From Candidatus Marispirochaeta associata (GTDB lineage: Bacteria > Spirochaetota > Spirochaetia > JC444 > Marispirochaetaceae): a stretch of DNA of 64,000 nucleotides. The stretch lies in assembly GCA_001749745.1 (NCBI GenBank), contig JWTM01000475.1:1-64000 (forward strand), read 5' to 3'. Positions 45,172-54,333 of the stretch are shown one piece after another. How positions within the stretch are numbered: the stretch's first letter is position 1; each line of letters opens with the position of its first letter. Both the position numbers and the translations under genes were made by a program. The notes below the pieces were generated by a model. The model saw only the letters and a program-made list of their open reading frames with translations, ran no database searches and was not told the DNA's origin.

Positions 45172-46920
45172 TTAATCCCTAAGCAGGGCCTCCAGGTTCT
45201 CTAAAAAGCGGTCCAGGGCTTCTAATTCTTCGCTGCTTAGTTCATCCGAAACCGCAGTTTCGGTCGACTGAGGCCCATCGGCGGAAGCCTCCCCCAAAGA
45301 GGCCAGCATCCCGGCCGCCAGCTCCAGAGCCTCCGTGCGGCCCATGCTTCGCTCTTCCTCACCATAAGCTTCGAACACCTTACCGGTCTCGCTATAGAGA
45401 TCCGGGAACTGGGCCTGCACCTCGGGCATCGCCAGAGCCTGGCGCATCAGGACCTTGGCGTTCAGCAAAGTTAAAACCGCCTCCGACGAGGCTGTGCCGC
45501 TGGAAGCAGGTTTCCTGGTTGCATACTCCCTGCGCAGGGATTCAATCCGGGAGACAAGCTCCGTATTGGGGTCCTCGGCCGGGAGAGCCCTCAGGCGCGA
45601 ACCCGATTGCAGAAGATTTTCCACCAGCCGGTCGACCTGCAGTGCATCGGTATCGAGCAGTCCCAGGGCGGTTCGATAGCGTTCGACGGACTCGGCATAT
45701 TCCCCGGCGGAGAAGAGACTTTCTCCCTGGTTCAGGATAGTCGTCAGACGCGCCCCCTCCGCCTGCTCCCGCTCGGTTTCAATCTCACGGATCCGAGTGT
45801 AGCCGGTCTCCAAAGAGGGGATTAAGGCCATTGCGTCGAGATACTGCCCCAGCGCCGCCTCCCGCTCGCCTGCGGCAAATTGTTCGTTACCCTGTTCGAC
45901 CAATAGACCGACCTGAGCCAGGAGCTCGCCGCTGGGGTCAGATACCTCCTCCTGGACCTCGTCCGGCGCAGTCTCGGCACTGATCAAACGTCGTAAGGAG
46001 TCGATTAGAAAACGCTCCGTATCGATCCGTTCGCCCATCACCGGATTTTCGCTGATAGCCGGTCGACCCAGGAAATCTTCAAGCTGATCAAGGGTCTCCA
46101 ACGCCGCAGGATAGTCCGAGCCTTCCAATTCCTCATTTACGGTATCGTAAAAGCTTAGAATCTGATCGCCGAGGAGTCGCTCTTCCTCGCGTTGACGCCT
46201 GAGCTGCTCCAACCGCGTCGCGGCTTCACTCTCCAGAGCCTCTGCGTCCTCGGCGCTTTCGGCTGCCGCCGCCGCTTCGGCCATAAGTCGTTCCCGTTCG
46301 GCCTCCAGGGCGGCTTGATCCGCTTCGAGACTCTGCTGCAGCGCCTGGTATTCGGCGTTCAGTTCGGCCAAACGCTCTCTCTCGAAAGCTTCAAGGTCGG
46401 CGTCGAGTTCTTCCCGGCTTGCGCCGGCCGATAAGAGCCGCTCCCGTTCGGCCGCCAGCTCGGCATCCAACTGTGCCCGGAGGTCCGACTCCAGATTGTC
46501 CAATTGAGTGCGAACAGTGGAGAGCTGGGCCTCTTTCTCCGCCAGCGCGGCCTCCGACTCCTCCCGCAGGGCCGATATGATTCTCCCTTCGGTCGAATTC
46601 ATTTGGGCATCGCCCGCTATAATATCTGCTTCGCTCTGCTGAAAGTAGAGCGCCGAGAGGTAGATGCCGCCGCCGACCAGCGCCAGGGCGGCCAGATTGA
46701 TCAACAGCGGCAACCGGGAACCGGAGGATTGAGCGTGATAGGCTAAGGTCTCAGCGTTAATCTGGATGCGGCTCTTCTCGAGGATAGCGTCCATCTCTTG
46801 GGCGATCTCCGCCTCCTCCTCGGCCCGCAGTTTCTGGGCGACCGACTCGTTCTCAGCGACCGCTGATCGACCCAAAAAGGAGTCGCGGAGATTTTTAGCT
46901 TTCGAGAGCAGTCCGCTCAT
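45172..46920 (-). CDS. Coiled-coil membrane protein with TPR-like C-terminal half, unknown function
   Basis: The 582-residue protein has a short cytoplasmic head (MSGLLSKAKNLRDSFLG), one membrane helix (about 70-90, LPLLINLAALALVGGGIYL), a long acidic coiled coil (about 115-265, many AELAAERERL-type units), and helical repeats in the second half (LLEQGNEQFAAGEREAAL, GESLFSAGEYAESVERY) that look like TPRs. It resembles scaffold-like proteins but I recognise no family. ATG 46920 with AGGAG before it is preferred over longer in-frame starts that run into the divergent cyclase gene. Confidence 0.7.
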   Translation of the reverse strand: MSGLLSKAKNLRDSFLGRSAVAENESVAQKLRAEEEAEIAQEMDAILEKSRIQINAETLAYHAQSSGSRLPLLINLAALALVGGGIYLSALYFQQSEADIIAGDAQMNSTEGRIISALREESEAALAEKEAQLSTVRTQLDNLESDLRAQLDAELAAERERLLSAGASREELDADLEAFERERLAELNAEYQALQQSLEADQAALEAERERLMAEAAAAAESAEDAEALESEAATRLEQLRRQREEERLLGDQILSFYDTVNEELEGSDYPAALETLDQLEDFLGRPAISENPVMGERIDTERFLIDSLRRLISAETAPDEVQEEVSDPSGELLAQVGLLVEQGNEQFAAGEREAALGQYLDAMALIPSLETGYTRIREIETEREQAEGARLTTILNQGESLFSAGEYAESVERYRTALGLLDTDALQVDRLVENLLQSGSRLRALPAEDPNTELVSRIESLRREYATRKPASSGTASSEAVLTLLNAKVLMRQALAMPEVQAQFPDLYSETGKVFEAYGEEERSMGRTEALELAAGMLASLGEASADGPQSTETAVSDELSSEELEALDRFLENLEALLRD

Positions 46921-46993
46921 CTTGCTCCTAACTTCGAAAATGAAAAAATCATGGTCCCCGACACAATTCAGGCGTATACTCAAGGTAGCATCA

Positions 46994-48652
46994 ATGACTA
47001 TACGAACAAAAACGATTCTGATCGTCCTTCCATTAATCCTTACGCCTCTGATCCTCACCGTTCTCGTCGCTTCATTATCGGCGCGTAACGGTATTACAAT
47101 AATAGCCACGGATTTTCTCGGATTCAAGGCGGAAACCTTCTCGGCCTACATGAATAACCAATGGAGCTTATTGGAAGAGAACGGGTTAAGCGAGGATGAG
47201 GAGTACCTGGAGGTTGCCAAGAGGAGCTCTCAGAATCATGCAAAGAGCCTTATCCAGCGGGAGAGCGAGCTGATCCTGGCGGTTGACCCGAGGGGAGAAC
47301 CACAGCTGACGACCCGGCCCCTCGATTTAACCGATGATGAGAAGCGGCGCCTTGCGGAGATCCACGCCGCGGGGGTTCCCGGCTGGCAGCGAATCGAAAT
47401 CGAAGGCCTTACCCATGTCGGACACGGTCTCGCCTTTGAACCCTTCGACTGGTATTTTTGGGTGCTGGAACCGGAGGAGGTCTTTTACGGGGCTATAACC
47501 GAGATCTTTCAGCGCACTGCCGTTATCCTCACTGCGGCCCTGCTGTTGGCAGTCATTATGCTGATAATCTTCACCTCCGTTTTGACCAGGCCGATAAAGG
47601 GTATGGTGGCCGTGATCCGGGAGATCATCACCACCGGGGATCTGGGAAAAAAGGTGACCCTCCGCTACCGTGACGAGACCGGAGAATTGGGACATTACTT
47701 CAATCTCATGACCGGCGAGCTCGATAAAGCCTACAATCAGATTAAAAAATACGCCTTCGAAGCGGTTATGGCCCGAAATAACGAGAAGAAGGTCCGTAAA
47801 ATCTTTCAGCGTTATGTTCCCAGTAATGTCATCGAACAGTTCGAGGCGCATCCCGAGACAATGCTCAAAGGGGACAACCGGGAGCTGGCGGTGCTCTTTT
47901 CCGACATCCGCTCCTTTACAACCATCTCCGAGAATATGCATCCCGAGACCATCGTCGAATCCTTGAACAAATACTTCGAGACCATGGTGGATATCATCAT
48001 GAATGAGGGCGGCATCGTCGACAAGTATATCGGCGATGCGATCATGGCCTTCTTCGGCGCCCCGGTTAAGGGCGAGAACGATCCCCTTCAGGCGGTGCTG
48101 GCGGCGCTCAACATGATATCGGCATTACGGGAGTTCAACCGCTGGCAGCAGGACCACGGACTGCCCCCCTTCGACATCGGTATCGGCATCAACTACGGCG
48201 AGGTCACCGTCGGCAATATCGGCTCAGAGCGCAAGATGGACTACACCGTTATCGGCGATATGGTGAACCTGGCCTCCCGACTGGAAGGACTCACCAAGTA
48301 TTATCATGAGAAGCTCATAGTCTCGGAGAGCGTTAAAAAACAGATCGAAGACCATATAGCCTGCCGCCTCTTGGACCGGGTTGCGGTAAAAGGCAAGGCC
48401 CGGGCGGTCAAGATCTACACCGTCCGAGAGGCGCTGAGCGAGAAGGACTCGATCGTCTGGGCCCACCACAGCTGGGCGATGGAGATGTACCTGAAACGAA
48501 GCTTCAAGGAAGCAGCCGCCAGGTACGAAGAGATCCTGACGATTTCTCCCGGCGATTCAACGGCAAAAATCTTTCTAAAACGCTGCCGGGAGTTCGAATC
48601 CGCACCGCCCCCGGAGAACTGGCAGGGCGAGACGATAATGGATTTCAAGTAG
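46994..48652 (+). CDS. Class III adenylate/guanylate cyclase with HAMP domain
   Basis: This 552-residue receptor has a membrane helix near the N-terminus (about 9-29), an extracytoplasmic sensor region, a second helix (about 176-200), a HAMP segment and a class III cyclase domain. Metal-binding D304 lies in VLFSDIRSFTTISE; DKYIGDAIMAFFG and MDYTVIGDMVNLASRLE are the other family motifs. A helical tail (TPR-like, SFKEAAARYEEIL) follows. It probably makes cAMP in response to an outside signal; ATP versus GTP choice is not certain. Start ATG 46994 follows AAGG. It overlaps the convergent sulfatase gene by 8 bases. Confidence 0.9.
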   Translation: MTIRTKTILIVLPLILTPLILTVLVASLSARNGITIIATDFLGFKAETFSAYMNNQWSLLEENGLSEDEEYLEVAKRSSQNHAKSLIQRESELILAVDPRGEPQLTTRPLDLTDDEKRRLAEIHAAGVPGWQRIEIEGLTHVGHGLAFEPFDWYFWVLEPEEVFYGAITEIFQRTAVILTAALLLAVIMLIIFTSVLTRPIKGMVAVIREIITTGDLGKKVTLRYRDETGELGHYFNLMTGELDKAYNQIKKYAFEAVMARNNEKKVRKIFQRYVPSNVIEQFEAHPETMLKGDNRELAVLFSDIRSFTTISENMHPETIVESLNKYFETMVDIIMNEGGIVDKYIGDAIMAFFGAPVKGENDPLQAVLAALNMISALREFNRWQQDHGLPPFDIGIGINYGEVTVGNIGSERKMDYTVIGDMVNLASRLEGLTKYYHEKLIVSESVKKQIEDHIACRLLDRVAVKGKARAVKIYTVREALSEKDSIVWAHHSWAMEMYLKRSFKEAAARYEEILTISPGDSTAKIFLKRCREFESAPPPENWQGETIMDFK

Positions 48653-50111
48653 GGCCTATTTGGGCGGCATAGAGGGCTTCAAGCTCCTCTACCAGTTCCG
48701 GATGCGTCTCTGCGTGGTTCCACTGCTCATCCGGGTCCTCCACGTAATCGAAGAGCTCCCGATAGAGCACCTTCCCCGATTTATCGTAATAGGTATTGAG
48801 TCGGTGGCGCTCCGTCCTGACCGACCGACACTCTTCATAGACCTGCAGACGATCGTGCCACATCGGTTTACGCATGCCGAATACCGCTCGGCGATCGGGA
48901 TTGTTACCAGCCGACAGGTGGGGAGTTAGATCCTTGCCCGGCAGTACCTCAGGAGCCGGGATTCCGGCCGCCCCGCAGAGTGTGGGATAAATATCGATGT
49001 GCTCGCTCAAGCCCCGGTATGATCCGGCCGGCCCTTTAGGAATCCGCATCAGCCAGGGAACACGAAAGGAGTAGTCCCGGCAGGTGTGCTTGCCCCAGTA
49101 TCCGTGTTCACTGTCGTGAAAGCCGTGATCCGAGGTAACGATTACAATGGTCTCCTCCCACATCCCCTTCGATTCCAGGGCGGCAACGATTTTACCGATT
49201 TGGGCATCCACATAGCTCAAGGTCGCATAATGTCCGTGAAGCAGCTCCAGGGACTCCTCGTCCGAGGCTCGCCAGGGCTCGGAGTATCCGGTGGTGGTAT
49301 AATACTGCACCGGTTCGGCATCGCCGTTAGTCCACTCCGGACTCTGTTGCGGCGGCTCGCGATAGGCGGCCGGCTGCAGTTGCGTGCGGTCGTAGAGATC
49401 CCAATACCGACGCGGCGCATTAAAGGGTAAGTGTGTAGCCGAGAAACCAACCGCACAGAAGAGCGGCTCGGATGAATTATGTGCGTCAATCCATTCCAGG
49501 GCCTGATTCGTTGCTACACCGTCGTAATAGCCGTCGTCTCCGTACTCTCCGACTTCGACGGCGGGACCGCGGCACTGCCGCAGGCCCTCCAGACTCGAGA
49601 GATACTCCTGATCATGACCGGCGGCCTCTAATCCTTCCCGTCTCTTTCGAATGAGATCCAGAGACTCCCGATTGCGGTAGATATTGGGAGAGGCTTGCTG
49701 ATAGGGAAGCGACCAGGAGGGAAGATCCGAAGGCAGCTGCTGCGGGACGAATGGCTCGCTCCACGAAGGGACATCCGGCACATCGTGGTAGACGAAACCG
49801 GTACCGAGAGTGCGGTAGCCGTGCTCCTTGAACTGTTGGGGCAGGGTTTTAAAATCCGGCCCCATCCGTTTACGAAATGGGGCGAAAAAAGGCTGATTAT
49901 TGAAACGTTGGGTTACTTCGGGGCGATAACCGCTGAAGAGATTGGCCCGGGCGGGACCGCAGAGGGGATAATTACAGAAGTGATTCTCGAAGCGCATACC
50001 CTCCGCCGCGATTCTATCGAGCACGGGGGTCTTGGCATTCGGATCTCCATAGGAGGCGTAGCGCCTGCCGACGTCATGCATGATCAAAAAAAGGAGATGG
50101 GGTTTGCTCAT
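48645..50111 (-). CDS. Type I sulfatase, no signal peptide
   Basis: The 488-residue enzyme hydrolyses sulfate esters. The formylglycine site is C51 in PLCGPARANLFSG (pattern CxPxR), and the metal-binding DV and HD motifs of the alkaline-phosphatase fold (LIMHDVG, TSDHGFHDSEHG) are present. There is no signal peptide, so the enzyme should act in the cytoplasm on a substrate imported by the TRAP system of the same operon. It is the last gene, four bases overlapped by the preceding aldolase. No maturase gene for formylglycine formation lies in the window. Confidence 0.92.
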   Translation of the reverse strand: MSKPHLLFLIMHDVGRRYASYGDPNAKTPVLDRIAAEGMRFENHFCNYPLCGPARANLFSGYRPEVTQRFNNQPFFAPFRKRMGPDFKTLPQQFKEHGYRTLGTGFVYHDVPDVPSWSEPFVPQQLPSDLPSWSLPYQQASPNIYRNRESLDLIRKRREGLEAAGHDQEYLSSLEGLRQCRGPAVEVGEYGDDGYYDGVATNQALEWIDAHNSSEPLFCAVGFSATHLPFNAPRRYWDLYDRTQLQPAAYREPPQQSPEWTNGDAEPVQYYTTTGYSEPWRASDEESLELLHGHYATLSYVDAQIGKIVAALESKGMWEETIVIVTSDHGFHDSEHGYWGKHTCRDYSFRVPWLMRIPKGPAGSYRGLSEHIDIYPTLCGAAGIPAPEVLPGKDLTPHLSAGNNPDRRAVFGMRKPMWHDRLQVYEECRSVRTERHRLNTYYDKSGKVLYRELFDYVEDPDEQWNHAETHPELVEELEALYAAQIGPT

Positions 50112-51022
50112 CGTTGATTCTCCATAAGAAAGCTGTCGGTCAGCGCAATAGCCTCGGCGATTAGCTCATCCGCCCGGCGACGGTTGAACTCGTCCCAGAA
50201 ACGGAGCGGGATTCTGACCGCGTCGGAGGGGTAGATCCCCTGCCTGAACAGGAGCCGTTTAAAGAAGCAGATAGAGACCTCCAGGTGCTGATTCGAGAAG
50301 GTCAGAATCGGCAGTAAGCGCCTGAACCACCGCTCCGCCTCGTTGCGGCGTCCCGTTCGATAGAGGCGGAGGATGCCGACATAGAGTTCGTGCAATCCGG
50401 TGGGCATGAAGATATCCACGCCCCGGTCCAGGCCGTCGATCAGGTGCATAACCGCCCAGCCGCCGGCGACCGCCAGTCTGCCGTCGGTCGCCGCCTTGAC
50501 GGCGCTGTACTTCGGTCCCGCGGGAACGGATTCAACCTTCAGGCAGCGGAAAGCGGGAATATCCCGCGCCAGTTCGACAATCAGGTCCACCGGAAGGCCG
50601 TAGCCTGCGGCATCCCAGTCCTGCAACATCAGGTAGGGGGTATCGCACGCGGCGATTTCATCAACATCTCTGCGGTAGGAGTCTTCGCCCTCGAAGGGAA
50701 TCGACACCAGCACGCCCTCACAACCGAGCTCCACCAGTTCGGCGGCGATCGCCGCCCGATCTTTCGCCGGTGCAGAGGCCCCACCGATTACCGCAACCCG
50801 ACCGGCGCAAGCATCGACGACGCTGCCTACTATCAATCGCCGTTCATCCCGGTTCAACTCATCCACCTCGGCCGCCATGGCCGGGACGAGAAAGCCGCTG
50901 ACGCCGGCTGATAAAGCATACTCGACATGCCGCTCCAGTCCGGCTCTATCGATCTTCCCTTCCGGGGTAAAAGGGGTATTTAATACAGTAACTATTCCGT
51001 CGAGCTCCCGACTCTCCTTCAC
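50108..51022 (-). CDS. DapA/NanA-family aldolase, divergent active site
   Basis: The 304-residue TIM-barrel protein begins DGIVTVLNTPFTPEGKIDR, as in dihydrodipicolinate synthase/N-acetylneuraminate lyase family proteins, and has the Schiff-base lysine region FRCLKVES. The usual tyrosine motif YNxP is replaced by LMLQDWDAAG, so catalysis may differ. The start is GTG 51022, coupled to the upstream aldolase. It is one of three tandem paralogues with clearly different sequences, so they are unlikely to be simple duplicates for dosage. Confidence 0.87.
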   Translation of the reverse strand: MKESRELDGIVTVLNTPFTPEGKIDRAGLERHVEYALSAGVSGFLVPAMAAEVDELNRDERRLIVGSVVDACAGRVAVIGGASAPAKDRAAIAAELVELGCEGVLVSIPFEGEDSYRRDVDEIAACDTPYLMLQDWDAAGYGLPVDLIVELARDIPAFRCLKVESVPAGPKYSAVKAATDGRLAVAGGWAVMHLIDGLDRGVDIFMPTGLHELYVGILRLYRTGRRNEAERWFRRLLPILTFSNQHLEVSICFFKRLLFRQGIYPSDAVRIPLRFWDEFNRRRADELIAEAIALTDSFLMENQR

Positions 51023-51915
51023 AGATAGCCGATTCTCCCCAGAGCATCCTCCACCTCCCGGTAGGCAGTCGTATTGAGAGCCATCCCGGGCTGCCGCATG
51101 TAGCGCCGTCCCCGGTCGAGGAGTTCACAAGCCGCTTTGATGAAGGGAATAACGTCGTAGCCCGCAACCTTCAGCTCCTCGTAGAGTAGATTCACCCGCC
51201 GCTGGGACTTAAGCACGGCGGCGACATCCCCCCGCATGGCCGCCGCGTACATCTCGATATAGGGTTCGACCATCACATTCCCCAAGCCGGTAACAATCCC
51301 GCCGGCGCCGATCAAAAGCGAAGCGGCATCGAGGTAGTCCTCTCCCTGAATCCAGACGAAGCCATCCTCCTCATCGGCCAGGAGCCCCCGGCTGAACGCA
51401 GCCAGATCCCCGGAGGAATCCTTGACGCCGGTAACATTGGGATGAGTTTTCAGGGCGCGGACCGTCGCGAGTTCCAGCCGGTTACCGGTACAGCCGGGGA
51501 TGTTGTAGAGGATCAGCGGCAGGGGAGAGGCCTCGGCGATGCGCCTGAAATGATCCTCCACCACGGACTGATCCACGGGATAATAAAACGGCGGTACGGC
51601 CACTGCATAATCCGCGCCGTTGCGCTTCAACTCACCGATCTCATCTAAGACCTCCGTCAGGTTCGGCCGCAGGACGGCGCCGCAGATAAAGAGCCGATCT
51701 CCGGCGACGGACCGTGCCAGCTTGAGCATATCCCGCCGTTCCGGCGGGGTCAGGTAGGCACCTTCGCCGGTTGTCCCGTTGATGAAGAGTCCGTTCGCCC
51801 CCGCAGCGGCGAGGTATTCGATCTGTCTTTCCGCCATGGCCGTATCGATGGTACCGTCGGAGCTCATCGGGGTTATCACCGCCGGGATAATGCCGTGTAG
51901 AGATGTGTTGTTCAT
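51019..51915 (-). CDS. DapA/NanA-family aldolase
   Basis: This 298-residue enzyme has the full family set: PAVITPMSSDGTID at the N-terminus, FINGTTGEGAYLT, ILYNIPGCTG with the catalytic tyrosine, and TGVKDSSGD with the Schiff-base lysine. It would cleave or form a 2-oxo acid by aldol chemistry, for example a 2-keto-3-deoxy sugar acid or sialic acid-like compound; a lysine-pathway role is unlikely in this operon. AAGGAGGA precedes the ATG, and the genes on both sides overlap by four bases. Confidence 0.92.
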   Translation of the reverse strand: MNNTSLHGIIPAVITPMSSDGTIDTAMAERQIEYLAAAGANGLFINGTTGEGAYLTPPERRDMLKLARSVAGDRLFICGAVLRPNLTEVLDEIGELKRNGADYAVAVPPFYYPVDQSVVEDHFRRIAEASPLPLILYNIPGCTGNRLELATVRALKTHPNVTGVKDSSGDLAAFSRGLLADEEDGFVWIQGEDYLDAASLLIGAGGIVTGLGNVMVEPYIEMYAAAMRGDVAAVLKSQRRVNLLYEELKVAGYDVIPFIKAACELLDRGRRYMRQPGMALNTTAYREVEDALGRIGYL

Positions 51916-52844
51916 AGTGAATCCTCCTTACTGTACGATGGAATCGATTCGACGAGCCTCGCCGCCTGCTCGAGTATGCGTTGCAGGTAAGTTTCGAGCC
52001 TACCCGTACCGAGAGAGCGCGTAAACGCATCAGGGATTACGCCCGCCTTTTGCAGGTAGAGTTTCGCGTTCAGCGGGTAGCCGCCTTTCTCTAATAGCGA
52101 CAAAGGGCCCATCCAGTTCTGAAGCAGTTGCGACCGAGCGGGATTACTCCGAGCTGATTCGGTTAGATCGCGATAGGCATCGGGAAAGAAATTGGCCATA
52201 ACGCCGCAGTAGCCCGCAGCTCCGTCACGGAGCGACTGAAGCAGGGTCGCCGCATTGGCGTTGTAGAGCTTGAGAGGCGAACCGGACAAGAGCTGCAAAC
52301 GCTCCCGTATGCGGGATTCCGAACAGCAGGTATCCTTTAGGCAGACAAAACGTCCGTCATCCGCACAGTGCCTCAGAACTTTAGACGAAAGCAAGCGCTT
52401 AAAGGGATAGGGACACTCATAGAGTCCGAAGCTCGTTTGCGGCGGCAGGGCATCGAGGATCCGATCAATATTCTCGATAAGTAGTTCATCTCCGTCTTGA
52501 GGACCGACCAGACGATTGGTGACCAACACAAGTACGTCGACTCCGGTCTCCGCCATACGCCGTAACTCTTCGATCTGCTGCTCATCGTTATCCGCGGTAT
52601 GGCCGGAGCAGATTACCGGGACTCGACCCGCCGCAGCCTTAACCGTAGCCCGGGCAAGCTTGATTTTCTCCTCCAGAGAGAGGAAGAACATCTCGCTCGA
52701 CTGGCAGACCGCAAACAATCCGGCTGCGCCATGGTCGATATACCAAGCGGTCAGTGATTCAAGGGCATCGAGATCTATTCCGCCGTCTGGGCGAAACGGC
52801 GTGAGCATGGTCGGCCAGACGCCGTCGGGTAGGGATCTAAGCAT
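51912..52844 (-). CDS. DapA/NanA-family aldolase
   Basis: The 310-residue protein begins DGVWPTMLTPFRPDGGID and keeps the catalytic tyrosine (FGLYECPYPF) and lysine (FVCLKDTCCS). It is the first of three tandem DapA-family genes. I use ATG 52844, preceded by GGGAGGAG, rather than an in-frame ATG at 52877 that lies further inside the upstream sulfatase gene. The substrate is unknown; pairing with cytoplasmic sulfatases suggests a desulfated sugar acid. Confidence 0.9.
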   Translation of the reverse strand: MLRSLPDGVWPTMLTPFRPDGGIDLDALESLTAWYIDHGAAGLFAVCQSSEMFFLSLEEKIKLARATVKAAAGRVPVICSGHTADNDEQQIEELRRMAETGVDVLVLVTNRLVGPQDGDELLIENIDRILDALPPQTSFGLYECPYPFKRLLSSKVLRHCADDGRFVCLKDTCCSESRIRERLQLLSGSPLKLYNANAATLLQSLRDGAAGYCGVMANFFPDAYRDLTESARSNPARSQLLQNWMGPLSLLEKGGYPLNAKLYLQKAGVIPDAFTRSLGTGRLETYLQRILEQAARLVESIPSYSKEDSL

Positions 52845-54333
52845 TGTTCCGCTCCTCCCTTTCGCTGACAAAGGCATTCTTAATCAGTTGGTCCTTCCTG
52901 GGCACCGCCGAGCGTGCCCTTCGTCCACGGGAACGCTCCTGTCGATGAAACCAGTCGCTCAACTCCTCGGTTAAGCGAAGTCTCGAAGTCGGATCCGAGT
53001 CCCACAGGTTGTGCTGCTCGTCCGGGTCGCGTTCAAGATCAAAGAGCTGCCCCGCTGGACCTTCTTCTATGCCTGCTTCGGGATGGTAATAATTGAGCTT
53101 AAACCTGCCGTCGGTAATCATGGTGGCGTTGATTGGAGGATCGAAATAACGTCCGCGCTTATCGATACCCGTCTCACGATAGGCGCAGACCGCAGTGCGC
53201 CTTGGCGGTCGGTCGGGATTCAACAGATTGCGGGAATCGGGCATTAGAGAGGAGAGTTTTTCAGCCGACATCCCCGCCGCTGAGAGTATCGTAGCCGCCA
53301 GATCATGGGGTTGCACCAGCTCTCTCTTACGAACTCCCCGTACGGAGGTTCGGGGATCTCTGAGGATAAAGGGCACCTTGACGCAAGGTTCGTAGAAGAA
53401 GCCGCCTTTCACCATCAATGCGTGATCGCCCAGGTTATCGCCGTGATCGCTCAGGAAAACAACCAGGGTAGTATCCTTCAAGCCCTGCTCTTCGAGAGCG
53501 CCCAACACGCGCCCAATCTCGTCGTCGAGTAGGGCGACCGAGGCGTAGTAGCCGCGGCGCATCTCCCGGATATCCTCCTCTGAAAAATCACGGTAACAGC
53601 CGAAGTATCCGTCCCGCTGTTCCTGCGCCATCCCACGGATTTTGTGCACTTCATCAGCAGCCTTTGGGTTCGGCATGCGCTCATCGTCGACCCGGTCGGC
53701 ATACTCCGTCGGATAGTCGTCATAGGGGTTGTGGGGGTCGAAAACGCTCATCATGCAGAAGAATGGTTTTTCTCCCGACTGCCTCTTCAAGAAATCGATA
53801 CTCCGCTCCGCCGCCCAGTGGGTCATATGATACTCCCGGGGGATATGCAGCAGCTTACGCCCCTCCCGCTTCAGCCGGGCATGAAACTCGGGATCCTTCG
53901 CCTCGAGCCAACGGGAATAGCCGTTAAGAGGGGAGTCCATACTGATCGAGGCCTCGAGACACCACTCGTAGATATCGAAGCCGTCGTTCGGGTGGCGGAC
54001 CGCCTCTTCCTCGATTCGACCGGAAACATGCAGCTTACCGAAAAGCGCCGTTGTGTAGCCGAGATCCTGGAGGTGTTTCGGAAAAAGGACCTCATCTTCG
54101 GGCAGCACGTCATGCAGGCGCAGGACGCCGTGACCGGGAATCTCCTTCCCGGTGAAGAGCGAGGCTCTGCTCGGAGTGCAAATAGGATTGTTGACGTAGC
54201 AATTCTCATACAGGATCCCGTCCGCTGTCAGGCGGTCGAGGTTCGGCGTAGCAATCCAGTCCGCACCGTAGCAGCCGAGGGAGTCGAAGCGCTGCTGATC
54301 GCTCATGATAAGCAGGATATTGGGTTGCTTCAT
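52837..54333 (-). CDS. Type I sulfatase, no signal peptide
   Basis: The 498-residue enzyme has the formylglycine site C52 in ICTPSRASLFTGKE (CxPSR), the metal motif LLIMSDQQRFDSLGCYG and FLSDHGDNLGDH. It resembles choline-sulfatase/arylsulfatase-type S1 enzymes. Like its neighbour at 48645-50111 it has no signal peptide, so both sulfatases should be cytoplasmic. It overlaps the UroD-like gene by four bases and the first aldolase gene by eight. Confidence 0.93.
   Translation of the reverse strand: MKQPNILLIMSDQQRFDSLGCYGADWIATPNLDRLTADGILYENCYVNNPICTPSRASLFTGKEIPGHGVLRLHDVLPEDEVLFPKHLQDLGYTTALFGKLHVSGRIEEEAVRHPNDGFDIYEWCLEASISMDSPLNGYSRWLEAKDPEFHARLKREGRKLLHIPREYHMTHWAAERSIDFLKRQSGEKPFFCMMSVFDPHNPYDDYPTEYADRVDDERMPNPKAADEVHKIRGMAQEQRDGYFGCYRDFSEEDIREMRRGYYASVALLDDEIGRVLGALEEQGLKDTTLVVFLSDHGDNLGDHALMVKGGFFYEPCVKVPFILRDPRTSVRGVRKRELVQPHDLAATILSAAGMSAEKLSSLMPDSRNLLNPDRPPRRTAVCAYRETGIDKRGRYFDPPINATMITDGRFKLNYYHPEAGIEEGPAGQLFDLERDPDEQHNLWDSDPTSRLRLTEELSDWFHRQERSRGRRARSAVPRKDQLIKNAFVSEREERNNA

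Noticed and set aside
46766..46993. A longer start for the cyclase gene
   Set aside because: The added residues mirror the start of the divergent coiled-coil gene and separate the first membrane helix from the N-terminus; ATG 46994 gives a normal receptor layout.
48597..48613. GTTCGAATCC resembling a tRNA T-arm
   Set aside because: It lies inside the cyclase coding region and no acceptor, D or anticodon arms can be built around it. A similar match in the SpoIIE gene (about 17110) fails for the same reason.
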